From: Acidimicrobiia bacterium
GTDB lineage: Bacteria; Actinomycetota; Acidimicrobiia; Acidimicrobiales; UBA8592
Length of the DNA stretch: 43,866 nucleotides
Direction of reading: 5' to 3'
Assembly: GCA_030431575.1 (NCBI GenBank)
Contig: JAUIIS010000006.1
Coordinates: forward strand, 1-43,866
The notes beneath the pieces are model-generated. The model saw only the letters and a program-made list of their open reading frames with translations. It did no database searches and had not been told where the DNA came from. Made by a program: the position numbers and the translations under genes. This document shows positions 17,870-27,666 of the stretch, in pieces (the stretch's first letter is position 1; each line of letters begins with the position of its first letter).

Positions 17870-18508
17870 CTAGCTACCGATGCTGATTTCGTAGGCGCAG
17901 CTGTGGGCGCCGGCGGTCTTGTGGGTGACCCGCCGCACGGTGGCGTCGGGGATGAGGTCTTGGATGAAGGCCAGCTCGCTTGTGCATGCTTGCTTGTAGT
18001 GGCTGGCCACCTCCCACATGGCGCAGTTGTGGAGTTTGATGCGGTAGTGGCCTTGGTCGACGTGCTCGAAGTCGGCCAGGTAGCCCTGGGCATCGAGGAG
18101 TTCGGTGAGCGCATCGATACGTTCACCGATTGGCTTGTCGGCCAGCCGCTGTTTGGCATCGGCCGCGAGTTGCTGACGGCGGCGCTCGAACACCCGGTCG
18201 ACTAGTTCCGGGTCTTCGTCTTGCATGTGGCCGAGGAGCTCGACGGAGAGGTTGGCGTCGGAGGCGACGAAGAGCGGTTCTGTAAGCAGGGTGGCGTGAT
18301 AGCGATCCGCTGGCCTACCTGGCTGGCCTCGGTCTTGGCGGGCCTCGACGAACCCAGCCGAGCGCAAGGCGCTGAGGTGTTGGCGGGCCGCACTGGCAGA
18401 GATTTCTAGCGCCTCCGCTAGCTCGTCGGCGGTGACCTCGTCGAGGCGTTTGACCGCAGCCAGCACGCGGCGCTGCGTGGTTGAGAGTGCAGCGATCGCG
18501 GTGGCCAT
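17870..18508 (-). CDS. sufR: SufR-type iron-sulfur transcriptional repressor
   Basis: This 212-residue protein has an N-terminal winged helix (about residues 24-72, ADELAEALEISASAARQHL then a basic wing) and a C-terminal sensor domain. Three cysteines, C162, C175 and C204, are spaced C-x12-C-x28-C, which fits the iron-sulfur ligands of SufR with the optional middle cysteine absent. SufR with a cluster represses the suf operon and releases DNA when the cluster is lost. The gene is divergent from sufB across 230 bp with a palindrome between them. The ATG at 18508 has TAGCCT 6 nt upstream and no ribosome site, suggesting a leaderless transcript. Confidence 0.9.
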   Translation of the reverse strand: MATAIAALSTTQRRVLAAVKRLDEVTADELAEALEISASAARQHLSALRSAGFVEARQDRGQPGRPADRYHATLLTEPLFVASDANLSVELLGHMQDEDPELVDRVFERRRQQLAADAKQRLADKPIGERIDALTELLDAQGYLADFEHVDQGHYRIKLHNCAMWEVASHYKQACTSELAFIQDLIPDATVRRVTHKTAGAHSCAYEISIGS

Positions 18509-18514
18509 ACACCA

Positions 18515-18520
18515 AGGCTA
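18515..18520 (-). promoter_or_regulatory. Candidate leaderless -10 box for sufR
   Basis: Read on the minus strand, TAGCCT is followed by TGGTGT and then the sufR ATG (18508). This is the same TANNNT-N6-ATG layout seen at four other genes in the window. Confidence 0.45.
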
Positions 18521-18542
18521 CACCGATGTAGGCAGTTTTTGT

Positions 18543-18561
18543 AGTTTCGCAACTTGAAACT
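18543..18561. promoter_or_regulatory. Putative SufR operator between sufR and sufB
   Basis: This is a perfect 6-bp inverted repeat with a 7-bp spacer, AGTTTC-GCAACTT-GAAACT. It lies in the sufR-sufB divergent region, 35 bp from the sufR start. Its right arm overlaps TTGAAA (18554-18559), which could be a -35 box for the sufB direction with TAACGT at 18575-18580 as -10 (15-bp spacer). A regulator bound here would cover both promoters, which suits autoregulation by SufR. No footprint exists; the assignment is by symmetry and position. Confidence 0.5.
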
Positions 18562-18574
18562 GTCGAAATATTGC

Positions 18575-18580
18575 TAACGT
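18575..18580 (+). promoter_or_regulatory. Candidate -10 box of the sufB operon
   Basis: TAACGT lies 15 bp after TTGAAA (18554-18559). A start near 18587 would give the suf mRNA an untranslated leader of about 150 nt, which is long for this genome and carries the direct repeats and the small frame listed below. The spacer is shorter than ideal, so the call is tentative. Confidence 0.3.
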
Positions 18581-18606
18581 AGCGAGTGTTGACCAAAGCA
18601 CACCTC

Positions 18607-18643
18607 GCACCTCAACAGCGCACCGCAAACATGCACCTCAACA
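18607..18643 (+). repeat. Pair of 11-bp direct repeats in the suf leader
   Basis: GCACCTCAACA occurs at 18607-18617 and again at 18633-18643, 26 bp start to start, between the candidate suf promoter and sufB. A possible 30-codon frame begins with an ATG at 18631 that overlaps the second repeat and ends at TGA 18721-18723, 15 nt before the sufB start. The repeats could bind a second regulator, or the small frame could be a leader peptide. Neither is proven. Confidence 0.4.
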
Positions 18644-18738
18644 ATGCGGCCGTAGACTGCAACGCAGCCGCCCCCCCAAGAACATCGCGAGCACCCAATT
18701 ATGTCGACCGAGACGTTCGCTGACGGAATGGAAATTCG

Positions 18739-20180
18739 ATGAGTGAATCACTACGAGAAATCGAAGAGCTCACCGAGGCGAGCTACGAGTACGGCTTCAG
18801 CACCGACCTCGACACCGACATCGCGCCCCCGGGTCTCACCGAAGACACCGTCCGGCTCATCGCCGCCAAGAAGAACGAGCCCGATTGGCTGCTTGAGTGG
18901 CGGCTCAAAGCCTTCGAAGCCTGGAAGACAATGGAAGAGCCCGACTGGGCCAAGCTCGACATCGAGCCCATCGACTACCAGGCACTCAGCTACTGGGCAG
19001 CACCCAAGCAAAAGCCCGTCCTCGACAGCATGGACGATGTCGACCCCGAGATCCGCGACATGTTCGACAAGCTCGGTATTCCGTTGCACGAACAGAAGAT
19101 GCTGTCCAACGTGGCCGTCGACGCCATTGTCGACTCGGTGTCAGTAACCACGACATTCAAAGAGACCTTGGCCGAGGCTGGCGTCATCTTCTGCTCGTTC
19201 TCAGAAGCTGTGCAGGATCACCCAGACCTCGTGCGCGAGCACCTGGGCTCGGTTGTTCCGGTGCGCGACAACTTCTTTGCCGCCCTCAACTCGGCCGTGT
19301 TTTCCGACGGCTCGTTCTGCTACATCCCCAAGGGTGTGCGCTGCCCGATGGAGCTGTCCACCTATTTCCGCATCAACTCCCAAAACACGGGGCAGTTCGA
19401 ACGCACGCTCATCGTGGCCGAAGACGACAGCCACGTGTCCTACCTCGAAGGCTGCACGGCCCCCCAACGCGACGAGAACCAGTTGCACGCCGCGGTTGTC
19501 GAACTTGTTGCTAAAGACCGCTCCGAGATCAAGTACTCCACGGTGCAGAACTGGTACCCGGGCGACGAGAACGGCCTGGGTGGCATCTACAACTTTGTGA
19601 CCAAGCGTGGTCGTGCGCACGAAGACGCCAAGATCTCCTGGACCCAGGTCGAGACTGGTTCGGCCATCACCTGGAAATACCCCAGCGTCATCTTGCAAGG
19701 CGATCGTTCGGTTGGCGAGTTCTACTCAGTGGCGCTGTCCAGCAAACGCCAACAGGCCGACACCGGCACCAAGATGATCCACATCGGTGCGGACACCACA
19801 TCCAGCATCATCTCCAAAGGCATCTCGGCTGGCCGTGGCCAGAACACGTACCGCGGTTTGGTCAAGGTCCTGCGTTCTGCCGAGAACGCCCGCAATTACA
19901 CCCAATGCGACTCGTTGCTGTTGGGTTCGGACTGCGGTGCCCACACCATTCCCTACATCGAAGCCAAGAACCCCACAGCCCAGATCGAGCACGAAGCCTC
20001 AACGTCAAAAGTTGGCGAAGATCAGCTGTACTACTGCCGCCAACGTGGCATGTCCGAAGAAGACGCCATGTCCATGATTGTCAATGGCTTCTGTCGCGAA
20101 GTATTCAACGAACTCCCCATGGAGTTTGCTGTCGAAGCTCAGCGCCTGTTGAGCGTAAGCCTGGAAGGAAGTGTCGGCTG

Positions 20181-20181
<1 letters not shown>
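18739..20181 (+). CDS. sufB: Fe-S cluster assembly scaffold protein SufB
   Basis: This is the scaffold subunit of the SufBCD complex, 480 residues, standard length. Family-typical stretches include [16 protein letters not shown] near the N-terminus, [40 protein letters not shown] in the middle, and [25 protein letters not shown] in the C-terminal beta-helix region, followed by [14 protein letters not shown]. SufB accepts sulfur and iron on the beta-helix together with SufD, with SufC supplying ATP hydrolysis. It is the first gene of the operon, divergent from sufR, and overlaps sufC by TGATG. Confidence 0.97.
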
Positions 20182-20956
<775 letters not shown>

Positions 20957-20960
<4 letters not shown>

Positions 20961-22147
20961 GCACGGCAACCGTTCCCCTGGCGCGCCCCACCCGGCGCGA
21001 CGAGGCCTGGCGCTACGCACCCCACAAGGTGCTCGACCAGTTGGTGCTCGAGCCTCAGGCCAACGCCGACACTTCGGTGGCAGACGATGTGTTGGCGCAG
21101 CTTCCAGAGCTCGACGGTGCAAAATTGGTCATCGTCAACGGCATCGTCAACGCAGAGCTTTCCAACTTCGACGAGCCAGCGGGTCTGTCGCTTTCCACGC
21201 TGGCCCAGAAACGCAACACCAACGCTTCCGCGATAGCGGCGCACTTTGGGGGCCAGCCCGCCGACGTGTTCGAGGCCACCAACCAGGCCAGCGCCGCCGA
21301 CGGTGCCGTCATCACCGTTGCAGACGACGCCCAGGTCACCCAGCCCATCCAGGTCGTGCACATTGCATCACCGGGCTCGGCCAACGCCACCAGCTATGCC
21401 GGCGTGGTCATCCACGTTGGGCAGGGCGCCTCGGCCTCCGTTGTCGAGACCCACGTTGGCAACGCAGCCAACGCTGGCGGCTCGCACGTGTTGACCACCG
21501 TCACCCTGGGCCAGGGTGCAACACTCAACCATCTGGTGCTCCAAGATGCACCCAGCAACCATGTCGTCATTAGCCAGGTTTCGGTAAGCCAGGAAGCCAA
21601 CAGCACCTACAACGCGCACGCCTTCAACTTGGGGGCCAGCTACGGGCGCCTCGCCTTCGACGTTGCGCTCAGCGGCAATAGCGCCCACACCGATCTGTCG
21701 GGTCTGTACTTCGGCTTTGGCGACCAAACGCTTGATCAACAGGTCACCGTCACCCACGACGCCACCAACTGCACCAGCCGCCAGTCATTCCGCGGCGTGC
21801 TGGATGATCAAAGCGCGGGCATCTTCAACGGCGGCATCGACGTCCGGCCCGGCGCCGACGGTACCGACGCCGAACAAGCCAACGACAACCTGATCCTCAG
21901 CGACCGGGCCGAAGCAAACAGCCAGCCCCGCCTCGAGATCTTGGCCGACGACGTTGCCTGCAAGCACGGCTCTACCGTGGGCCAGCTGGACGACACGGCG
22001 CTGTACTACTTGCGTTCGCGCGGCATAGGTGCCACCCAAGCACGGCGGCTCCTGATCGATGGCTTCGCCCACCAAGTGCTCGACACCGTAGAAATCGAGG
22101 CCGTCCGCACCTGGGTTAGCAAGCGAATTGGACAGAGCGATGCGTGA
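20957..22147 (+). CDS. sufD: Fe-S cluster assembly protein SufD
   Basis: This 396-residue paralogue of SufB forms a heterodimer with it. The N-terminus has the RRDEAWRYAP motif, the middle is a beta-helix, and the C-terminus has the family signature DDVACKHGSTVGQLDDTALYYLRSRGI (shown here in part by DVACKHG and YYLRSRGI). C-x2-H in ACKHG includes the histidine thought to bind iron with the SufB cysteine. The GTG start overlaps the sufC stop (GTGA), so translation is coupled. Confidence 0.95.
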
Positions 22148-22706
22148 ACAAGCCGTCGGCATTGGGTCCACCAAAACCTTTGTCCTCCCGAAGGACTGCC
22201 ACGTAACCATCGTGCCCGCAGGTCATGCCAAGGTGCTACCCGAAGGCGAGCGGGTAACGCTGCTCCAAGCATTGGGCGGCACGGCCACGGTCAACACCAA
22301 AGAGGGCGAGATGGCTCGCCTCAGCCCGGCCGATTCGGTTGAGTTCGGGTTTATCGAACAACGCGAAAAGCGCGAGAGCGCCGACGGCGAGCAGTACAGC
22401 GAAGACCTCGTGTGGGAAGCCGCCGCCACGGTCTATGACCCCGAGATCCCTGTTGACATCGTGGAGCTGGGCCTTGTCTACAAGGTCGAATCCATCGAAC
22501 TGCCCGACGGGACCTGGCAGGTAGAAATCGACATGTCGGTCACCGCCCCGTTCTGTGGCATGGGCGATATCTTGCGCCAAGACCTCCACGACGCAGTGGC
22601 CGAACTCCCCGGCGTCAGCTTCGTAGAAGTCAAACTAGTCTTCGACCCGCCTTGGGACGTCTCCCGCCTCTCCGACGTTGCCCGCCTCGAACTGGGCATG
22701 ATGTAG
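22140..22706 (+). CDS. sufT: SufT-type Fe-S assembly protein (DUF59/MIP18)
   Basis: This 188-residue protein has an N-terminal beta-rich extension (about 1-85) and a DUF59 domain (about 90-185). DPEIPVDIVELGLVY at 100-114 and the cysteine motif TAPFCGMG (C139) match the SufT group, which is used in cluster maturation and delivery. The ATG at 22140 overlaps the sufD stop (ATGCGTGA); a longer frame starts at 22128. It is the last gene of the visible suf operon. Unlike the usual actinobacterial arrangement, no sufS (cysteine desulfurase) or sufU lies between sufD or sufC and sufT. Confidence 0.88.
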   Translation: MREQAVGIGSTKTFVLPKDCHVTIVPAGHAKVLPEGERVTLLQALGGTATVNTKEGEMARLSPADSVEFGFIEQREKRESADGEQYSEDLVWEAAATVYDPEIPVDIVELGLVYKVESIELPDGTWQVEIDMSVTAPFCGMGDILRQDLHDAVAELPGVSFVEVKLVFDPPWDVSRLSDVARLELGMM

Positions 22707-22711
22707 CGCAG

Positions 22712-23272
22712 CTAGCTGGCAGGGTTGCGGCCCACCAGGGCTAGGTAGCGGTCGACGATGGCGGCATCATCGGCAACTGGTGTTGCCTCGCCAATAAGCC
22801 CCATCTTGGCGAGGCCGTCGCGCATGGACGACACGGTGTCGAACGCACTTTGTGCCAACCCGGCGTCCAGCTTGGGGTCCACGCCAGTGGCGGTACCGAC
22901 GTCCCAGGCGTGGGTGAGCGGGTCCCACAGCACGACGCTGATCAACTGGTCGACCGACATGGGCCCAAACCAGAAGTTGCCTTCGCGTTGCAGCGTGTCT
23001 GGTGTGTCTAGGGCAGCGAGCATCTTGTCTCGAGCCGACGCCCACACCGCTTGAGGGTCGGGCACATCTTGGACGGGCCTTGGCGGCACCATCTCGCCGC
23101 TGGCGATCATGTCGGCGCCGGCGTTGAACACCCCAGAGATGTGACCGACAACATCGCGAGCGGTCCAACCCTCGCACGGCGAATCGTTGTCCCATGCGTC
23201 TTGAGGCACGCGGTTGACCACAGCGTCCATGGTGTAGACGGCTTTGGTGAAGTCGCGAAGGTTCTTGCTCAT
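22712..23272 (-). CDS. TIGR03086/DinB-like metal-binding family protein
   Basis: This 186-residue four-helix-bundle protein is of the actinobacterial TIGR03086 / mycothiol-dependent maleylpyruvate isomerase N-domain group. Recognisable parts are the N-terminal NLRDFTKAVYTMDAVVNRVP, CEGWTARDVVGHISGVFNAG with a likely metal-ligand histidine, and the later histidine in WDPLTHAWDVG. Members bind a divalent metal and some use thiol cofactors such as mycothiol, but most are uncharacterised. The ATG at 23272 has GGAG 7 nt upstream; the open frame extends to 23335 without support. It is convergent with sufT, 5 bp away. Confidence 0.82.
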   Translation of the reverse strand: MSKNLRDFTKAVYTMDAVVNRVPQDAWDNDSPCEGWTARDVVGHISGVFNAGADMIASGEMVPPRPVQDVPDPQAVWASARDKMLAALDTPDTLQREGNFWFGPMSVDQLISVVLWDPLTHAWDVGTATGVDPKLDAGLAQSAFDTVSSMRDGLAKMGLIGEATPVADDAAIVDRYLALVGRNPAS

Positions 23273-23418
23273 GGCGCAGCTCCTGGGGCTGGGTGTCCGG
23301 GCACCGAGCGTTGCACAACCGCCCCAAACGAGCAACCGCCGCGGGTGCTACCCCAGTAGTACGAGCTGTGTTAGCCCACCGGCTGGGAACGCTGCGGCAT
23401 GCTCATAGCCTTGGCCTC

Positions 23419-24438
23419 ATGATGAGCCAGGCGCGACAACGCGCGACCCGAGCTATGCGATCTGCTTTGCGCTTTGGTGCCGAACGGGTGGCATCTAGCC
23501 CCACGCTGATGAATGTGGTCTACGACCTCATGAACGAGACCAACTTTGCGGGCTTGTCAGAGCACGAAGAGATGCTCAGCGACAGCGTCCGAGTGAACGC
23601 CTACCACCAAGCCATCCATCGCAACGTGAAACCAGGCGACGTGGTGGTCGATCTTGGCACCGGCACCGGGTTGCTCGCGTTTATCGCTAGCCGCGCTGGT
23701 GCCAAGAAGGTCTATGCGGTTGAGCACTCCGACTTCATCGAAGTTGCCAAAGAGATCGCGCAGATCAACGGCTTTACCAACATTGCGTTCATGCAGGCCA
23801 ACAGCCGCGAGTTCAGCCCACCTGAACCCGTAGACGTTCTGCTCCATGAGCAAATGGGAGACGAACTCTTCAACGAGAACATCTTGGCCAACGTCGTCGA
23901 TCTCCGAGACCGTGCCCTGCGCGGCGGGGGACGGATCTTGCCCGGTTCGTTCGCGCTGTTTGTCGAACCCGTTTCGTTGCGCGAAGACATGCGCGTTCGC
24001 CGTTTCTGGAACATCGACCTGCCAGACGACATCTCGTTGCACGAGATGGAACAATCAGCGGTCGCGGCCCGGTTTGACCACGGACGCATGGATCAGCTCT
24101 GGGCTCGCCCCGGCTCGGTTGACGCAACCATTGGCCAGCCAGCTCCGCTCGTTGAGATCGATCTCGCCACCGTGGACGCTGATAGGCCCATCGCTCAAGA
24201 CCATCTGGTCGAACGTGTGGCCGAAACCGACGGTATTGTCGACGGCGTGTGCGTGTGGTTCGAAGCACGCTTCGATGAGCAAACCACGCTTTCCACCTCT
24301 CCCCTAGCGCCACACACAAGCTGGGGCAACCGGCTGTTCCGCCTGGATCACGACATCGCCGCAGGCGAACAGATTCGCCTCCACGTGCACTTGGCCCAGA
24401 CCGAAGACCCCAACACCTGGACGGTCGAGCGGCTGTAG
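23419..24438 (+). CDS. PRMT-like class I SAM methyltransferase
   Basis: This 339-residue protein has a Rossmann methyltransferase domain followed by a beta-barrel-like C-terminal domain, the layout of protein arginine methyltransferases. The SAM site VVDLGTGTGLL is at about 77-87, with acidic E102 closing motif II. HEQMGDEL (E144 and E149) sits where PRMTs have their double-E loop, followed by GGGRILPGSFALFVEP. Bacterial PRMT-like enzymes are uncommon, and the substrate is unknown. The start is the first of two tandem ATGs; TAGCCT lies 7 nt upstream, so the transcript may be leaderless. A longer frame from 23293 lacks support. Confidence 0.8.
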   Translation: MMSQARQRATRAMRSALRFGAERVASSPTLMNVVYDLMNETNFAGLSEHEEMLSDSVRVNAYHQAIHRNVKPGDVVVDLGTGTGLLAFIASRAGAKKVYAVEHSDFIEVAKEIAQINGFTNIAFMQANSREFSPPEPVDVLLHEQMGDELFNENILANVVDLRDRALRGGGRILPGSFALFVEPVSLREDMRVRRFWNIDLPDDISLHEMEQSAVAARFDHGRMDQLWARPGSVDATIGQPAPLVEIDLATVDADRPIAQDHLVERVAETDGIVDGVCVWFEARFDEQTTLSTSPLAPHTSWGNRLFRLDHDIAAGEQIRLHVHLAQTEDPNTWTVERL

Positions 24439-24458
24439 CCCATTCCCGTGCGCTACGC

Positions 24459-25898
24459 CTACATCCAAGACAGGCGATCGGTCTCCACCGCAGCCAAGAT
24501 GAGGTCCCGCAGAGCGTGGGCTTCTTCCAACGCCAGCATGCCAATAGACACCGTGCCCGCGGCAGTAACCACGTCGACCTGAGCCAAACTGCGGCGACGC
24601 TGGAAGATGGTTTGGGTGACCGACACCACGTTTGTTTTGCGCAACGAGGTTTGGCGGGTTTCGGTGCTGACAACCTGCTTGGTTAGCGCCAGTTCCGAAC
24701 CGATGCCCCAACGCGTGGTCCGCACCTCTCGGCGGCTGACCAACCACACCGCTACGGCCAGGAGGGGCAACGCCGCGACGAACGGATTGAGGAACAGCGC
24801 TCCTACAACGGCCACCGGCACCAAGACCACCAGCGCATTGCGAACCGCCAGATAGGTCTGCGCCGGGTGGATGCGGCGATCCAACGCAGCAAGGTCTCGG
24901 TCTACGTGGGCCAGGCGGCGAACGGTGGCTAGCTGCTTATCGTCGCAGCCAACCAAGATCAGGTCGCCATCGCCAATAGTGGAAAGTTGCACCTGGCGTA
25001 TCCCGGCCCGACGTTGCAACGGATTCTGCGTGCTGGACACCACCTGCACTCGGGCAACGGTGCTGGCTTTGCTCGTGCGAGACAACAAACCCGACGTTCG
25101 GCGGAGACTGGTTGCGGTGGCTCGGAGTGTCAGCTGCCACTCCCCCAGGAACACCTGGGCGATGTTCAAGGCCACGCTGATGGCAAGCACACCAAAGATT
25201 GCGGCCGGAACCCACCACCACTGGAAACCACCAGGGTCGATATCAGGAACGTCGTCACCCAGTTCGTCTCGGATCTGATCGCCAAAGGCAAACAGCGGAG
25301 CCAAAAGCACGAGCGCTGCCAGCGGCCAGACGGTCAGCGCAGTGATCAGCAATCGCTTGGGCGGATGCGTGAAGATCACGCGTTCGGCAGCTGCTCGGGC
25401 GTCGACGGATACGGCGGCCGCTTCGGCTTCTGGCCGTATCGCAGCGTGCTGCGGCGCGGCAGTCACCACTTGCCGTTGCAGCTCTTCTGCCAGCGGCCGA
25501 GCAATGGCATCGATGGTGAACTCGGCCTCGGCCGTTCCGGCCGTGTCGACACTGACCTTCACCAGCCCGGTGAGGCGATGCAGCAGCTCCTGGTCGATGG
25601 CCAAGCTCTGGATGCGGTCCGCGGAAATGGTGAGCCGGTCGGCTCGCAACACCCCCTTGTTAACCACAAGCTCGCCGTCGATCACCTGGAACGTGTAGCG
25701 CCACCACGCCAGCACTGAGACAACACCAAACAACAGCACTACGACGGTGGCCAGCACGGCCACGCCATTGAGTGGCGAGCGCAGCAGAAAGAAAGCAGCA
25801 ATGGCCAGCTGCACCAGGCCAATGTTGCGCAGGATCCGCACCCCCAAGAACACCACGGCCAGCGGCGACTGACGCTGCGGCGTTGACAGGTCAACCAT
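24459..25898 (-). CDS. Bacterial PH-domain membrane protein (YdbT-like)
   Basis: This 479-residue protein has several hydrophobic helix pairs separating three bPH2-type PH domains (about 50-130, 245-320 and 395-475). Repeating cues are GVLRADRLTISADRIQSL, RTSGLLSRTSKASTVARVQ and TETRQTSLRKTNVVSV, each followed by QxxxQR-like motifs. YdbS/YdbT proteins are membrane proteins of unknown job, often linked to envelope stress. The ATG at 25898 overlaps the stop of the upstream gene (ATGGTTGA), so the pair is coupled. A frame open to 26225 overlaps the partner gene and is not real. Confidence 0.85.
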   Translation of the reverse strand: MVDLSTPQRQSPLAVVFLGVRILRNIGLVQLAIAAFFLLRSPLNGVAVLATVVVLLFGVVSVLAWWRYTFQVIDGELVVNKGVLRADRLTISADRIQSLAIDQELLHRLTGLVKVSVDTAGTAEAEFTIDAIARPLAEELQRQVVTAAPQHAAIRPEAEAAAVSVDARAAAERVIFTHPPKRLLITALTVWPLAALVLLAPLFAFGDQIRDELGDDVPDIDPGGFQWWWVPAAIFGVLAISVALNIAQVFLGEWQLTLRATATSLRRTSGLLSRTSKASTVARVQVVSSTQNPLQRRAGIRQVQLSTIGDGDLILVGCDDKQLATVRRLAHVDRDLAALDRRIHPAQTYLAVRNALVVLVPVAVVGALFLNPFVAALPLLAVAVWLVSRREVRTTRWGIGSELALTKQVVSTETRQTSLRKTNVVSVTQTIFQRRRSLAQVDVVTAAGTVSIGMLALEEAHALRDLILAAVETDRLSWM

Positions 25899-26586
25899 CG
25901 AGATGCGGAGGCAACGACCCCGGTGGCTGGTGGCCTGGAGGGCTTGACGAGCTCGGAGGGCTTGGGTAGGGCAGAGCTTGCTCTGGCGTGGCCGGCGGTG
26001 CCTGCCGTGGTGTGACCGGCGGTGGAGGCGAAGGTGCCAGCTCGTCGAGAAGGCCGGCGTTCGTGGGCGGCTGGTCATCCTCTTGCACATCAGCACGTTC
26101 GGTGATGAAGACCTTGATGCGTTGGGCTTCGGCCTCGGTGAGCCCGGGAATACCAATGTTTGGTCCCGCAGAACTAACCGCCAACGACGCCAAACCAAAC
26201 AGCCGTTCCAGGGGGCCGCGCCCAATATTGATGTGTTGCACCCGGCTATAGGGCAGCGAAGCCACCCGATGCTGAATCACGCCGCTGCGCAGCGAAAGAT
26301 CGTGTTCGCGAAGCTGGTAGCCCAGTCGCCGTACTTCGGCTACGGCCAACGCCATGAGCGCTGCCACATACAGGATCGCGATACTCATCACCACCGTTGC
26401 TACGACGCCGTCCTTCACAGCAACCGCCAAAACGGCCGCACCGGTCAAGACCAAGACACCAAAGATGGAACGACCCACAAGCCGTACTCGCAGGTAACGA
26501 GGGTGAACACCGGTGAATGCTTCGTCAGCTAGCTGCGGGAGTGTCGACACATCCAGTGGTTCGTTGGTGAACCGGTCGTCAGGCAT
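25891..26586 (-). CDS. Bacterial PH-domain membrane protein (YdbS-like)
   Basis: This 231-residue partner of the downstream PH protein has two hydrophobic helices (about 38-60 and 62-82), one bPH2 domain (about 90-165, with LREHDLSLRSGVIQHRV and LPYSRVQHINIGRGPLERLFG), and a proline-rich cytosolic tail from about 175. The domain and the GPLERLFGLASL motif are classic YdbS. It and the next gene form an operon. Its start at 26586 lies 46 bp from the NUDIX gene end, also minus strand, so it may be read through from it. Confidence 0.85.
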   Translation of the reverse strand: MPDDRFTNEPLDVSTLPQLADEAFTGVHPRYLRVRLVGRSIFGVLVLTGAAVLAVAVKDGVVATVVMSIAILYVAALMALAVAEVRRLGYQLREHDLSLRSGVIQHRVASLPYSRVQHINIGRGPLERLFGLASLAVSSAGPNIGIPGLTEAEAQRIKVFITERADVQEDDQPPTNAGLLDELAPSPPPPVTPRQAPPATPEQALPYPSPPSSSSPPGHQPPGSLPPHLDG

Positions 26587-26633
26587 AACTCTTGTCTACC
26601 GGAGTCCAAACAGGCTGCGGCGCGGTGTGCGTC

Positions 26634-27494
26634 CTACTCCACCCAATCGAGGGAGGCGTAGTGCGGATCGTCCAACGCAATGAGGTCGTAGTCGTCGTCG
26701 GTTGGCAGCGAGATGCCGGTTATGGCACCCTCGGCGTCGAAGCGCAGTTTGGGCAAGATAGGGGCAACTTGGGTCCGGGCCGCAGCAGCCGCCAGAGCAC
26801 CGTCGGCAGTGGTGTACTGGGCTAGCCATTTGAGGTTTGCCACGGTTGGGGGCATCACCTGTAGCTCACCGGCTTCGGCCATCTCTAGCGCCACGGTGGG
26901 GCGAACCCACAGGCTGTCGACGGTCTCTTTGTCGTCGTGCACCCCGTCCTGGTCTTGGGGAGCGCGGGTCACAAAGAACCGGGTATCAAAGCGGCGCTGC
27001 TCACCCGCTGGGGTCACCCAATGGTCTACGTATTCGGTGCTGGTGAGATCAAGAAGCAGGTCGTTTTGTTGGCACAGCTCCAGCATGGACAAGGTGCCAT
27101 CATGCACTGCGTGCCGGGCTTCGTCGTCCACAGCGGGCGCAGACCCATCGCGTCGGAGGGCGATCAAGATGCCCGCCTCTTCGAAGCACTCGCGTACCGC
27201 AGCTACCCAGAATGCCAAGCCCCCGGCCTTCAGACCCATCTGGGCGGACGCCTCGGCGTCGGTCATGCCCGAACAGTAGGGCTCGAGCTCTGTGGCGCCA
27301 TCGACATCGTCGACCCGACCACCCGGAAACACATACATACCGGCGCCAAACGCTGCGCGGCCAGTGCGCTGGAGCATGAACACCTCAACCCCACCACCAT
27401 CGACGTTGCGAACCGCCATCACCGTGGCTGCGGCTTTGATGGGTACGTCACGAGGATCAAGCTTGCTGGTCATGACCGCCGACGATAGTCCCAT
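26634..27494 (-). CDS. NUDIX hydrolase, NUDT7/NUDT19-like
   Basis: This 286-residue hydrolase has FPGGRVD at 56-62 and the core NUDIX motif RECFEEAGI at 101-109, whose glutamates bind Mg. The glycine and the acidic residue before the core are shifted by an insertion, as in the CoA-type NUDT7/NUDT19 group, so hydrolysis of CoA or an acyl-CoA is a reasonable guess. I start at the ATG at 27494 because CGGAG lies 6 nt upstream; an ATG 21 nt further in is an alternative, and the frame open to 27584 is unsupported. It probably heads the operon with the two PH-domain genes. Confidence 0.87.
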   Translation of the reverse strand: MGLSSAVMTSKLDPRDVPIKAAATVMAVRNVDGGGVEVFMLQRTGRAAFGAGMYVFPGGRVDDVDGATELEPYCSGMTDAEASAQMGLKAGGLAFWVAAVRECFEEAGILIALRRDGSAPAVDDEARHAVHDGTLSMLELCQQNDLLLDLTSTEYVDHWVTPAGEQRRFDTRFFVTRAPQDQDGVHDDKETVDSLWVRPTVALEMAEAGELQVMPPTVANLKWLAQYTTADGALAAAAARTQVAPILPKLRFDAEGAITGISLPTDDDYDLIALDDPHYASLDWVE

Positions 27495-27666
27495 GTCAAT
27501 CTCCGAGAACAAGAAGAACGTCGATCGAGTCATGGCGTTGCTCAAGGCGCAGCTGGCGGGCGACAGTCCCGAGCTTGGGGTCATGCGGCAATCGTGCAGG
27601 ACGGAACCCGATCAGCAGACAAAGTGCGCTCGGCGCGAACCTAGTGCTGTGCTGTCCCGGTTCGGG

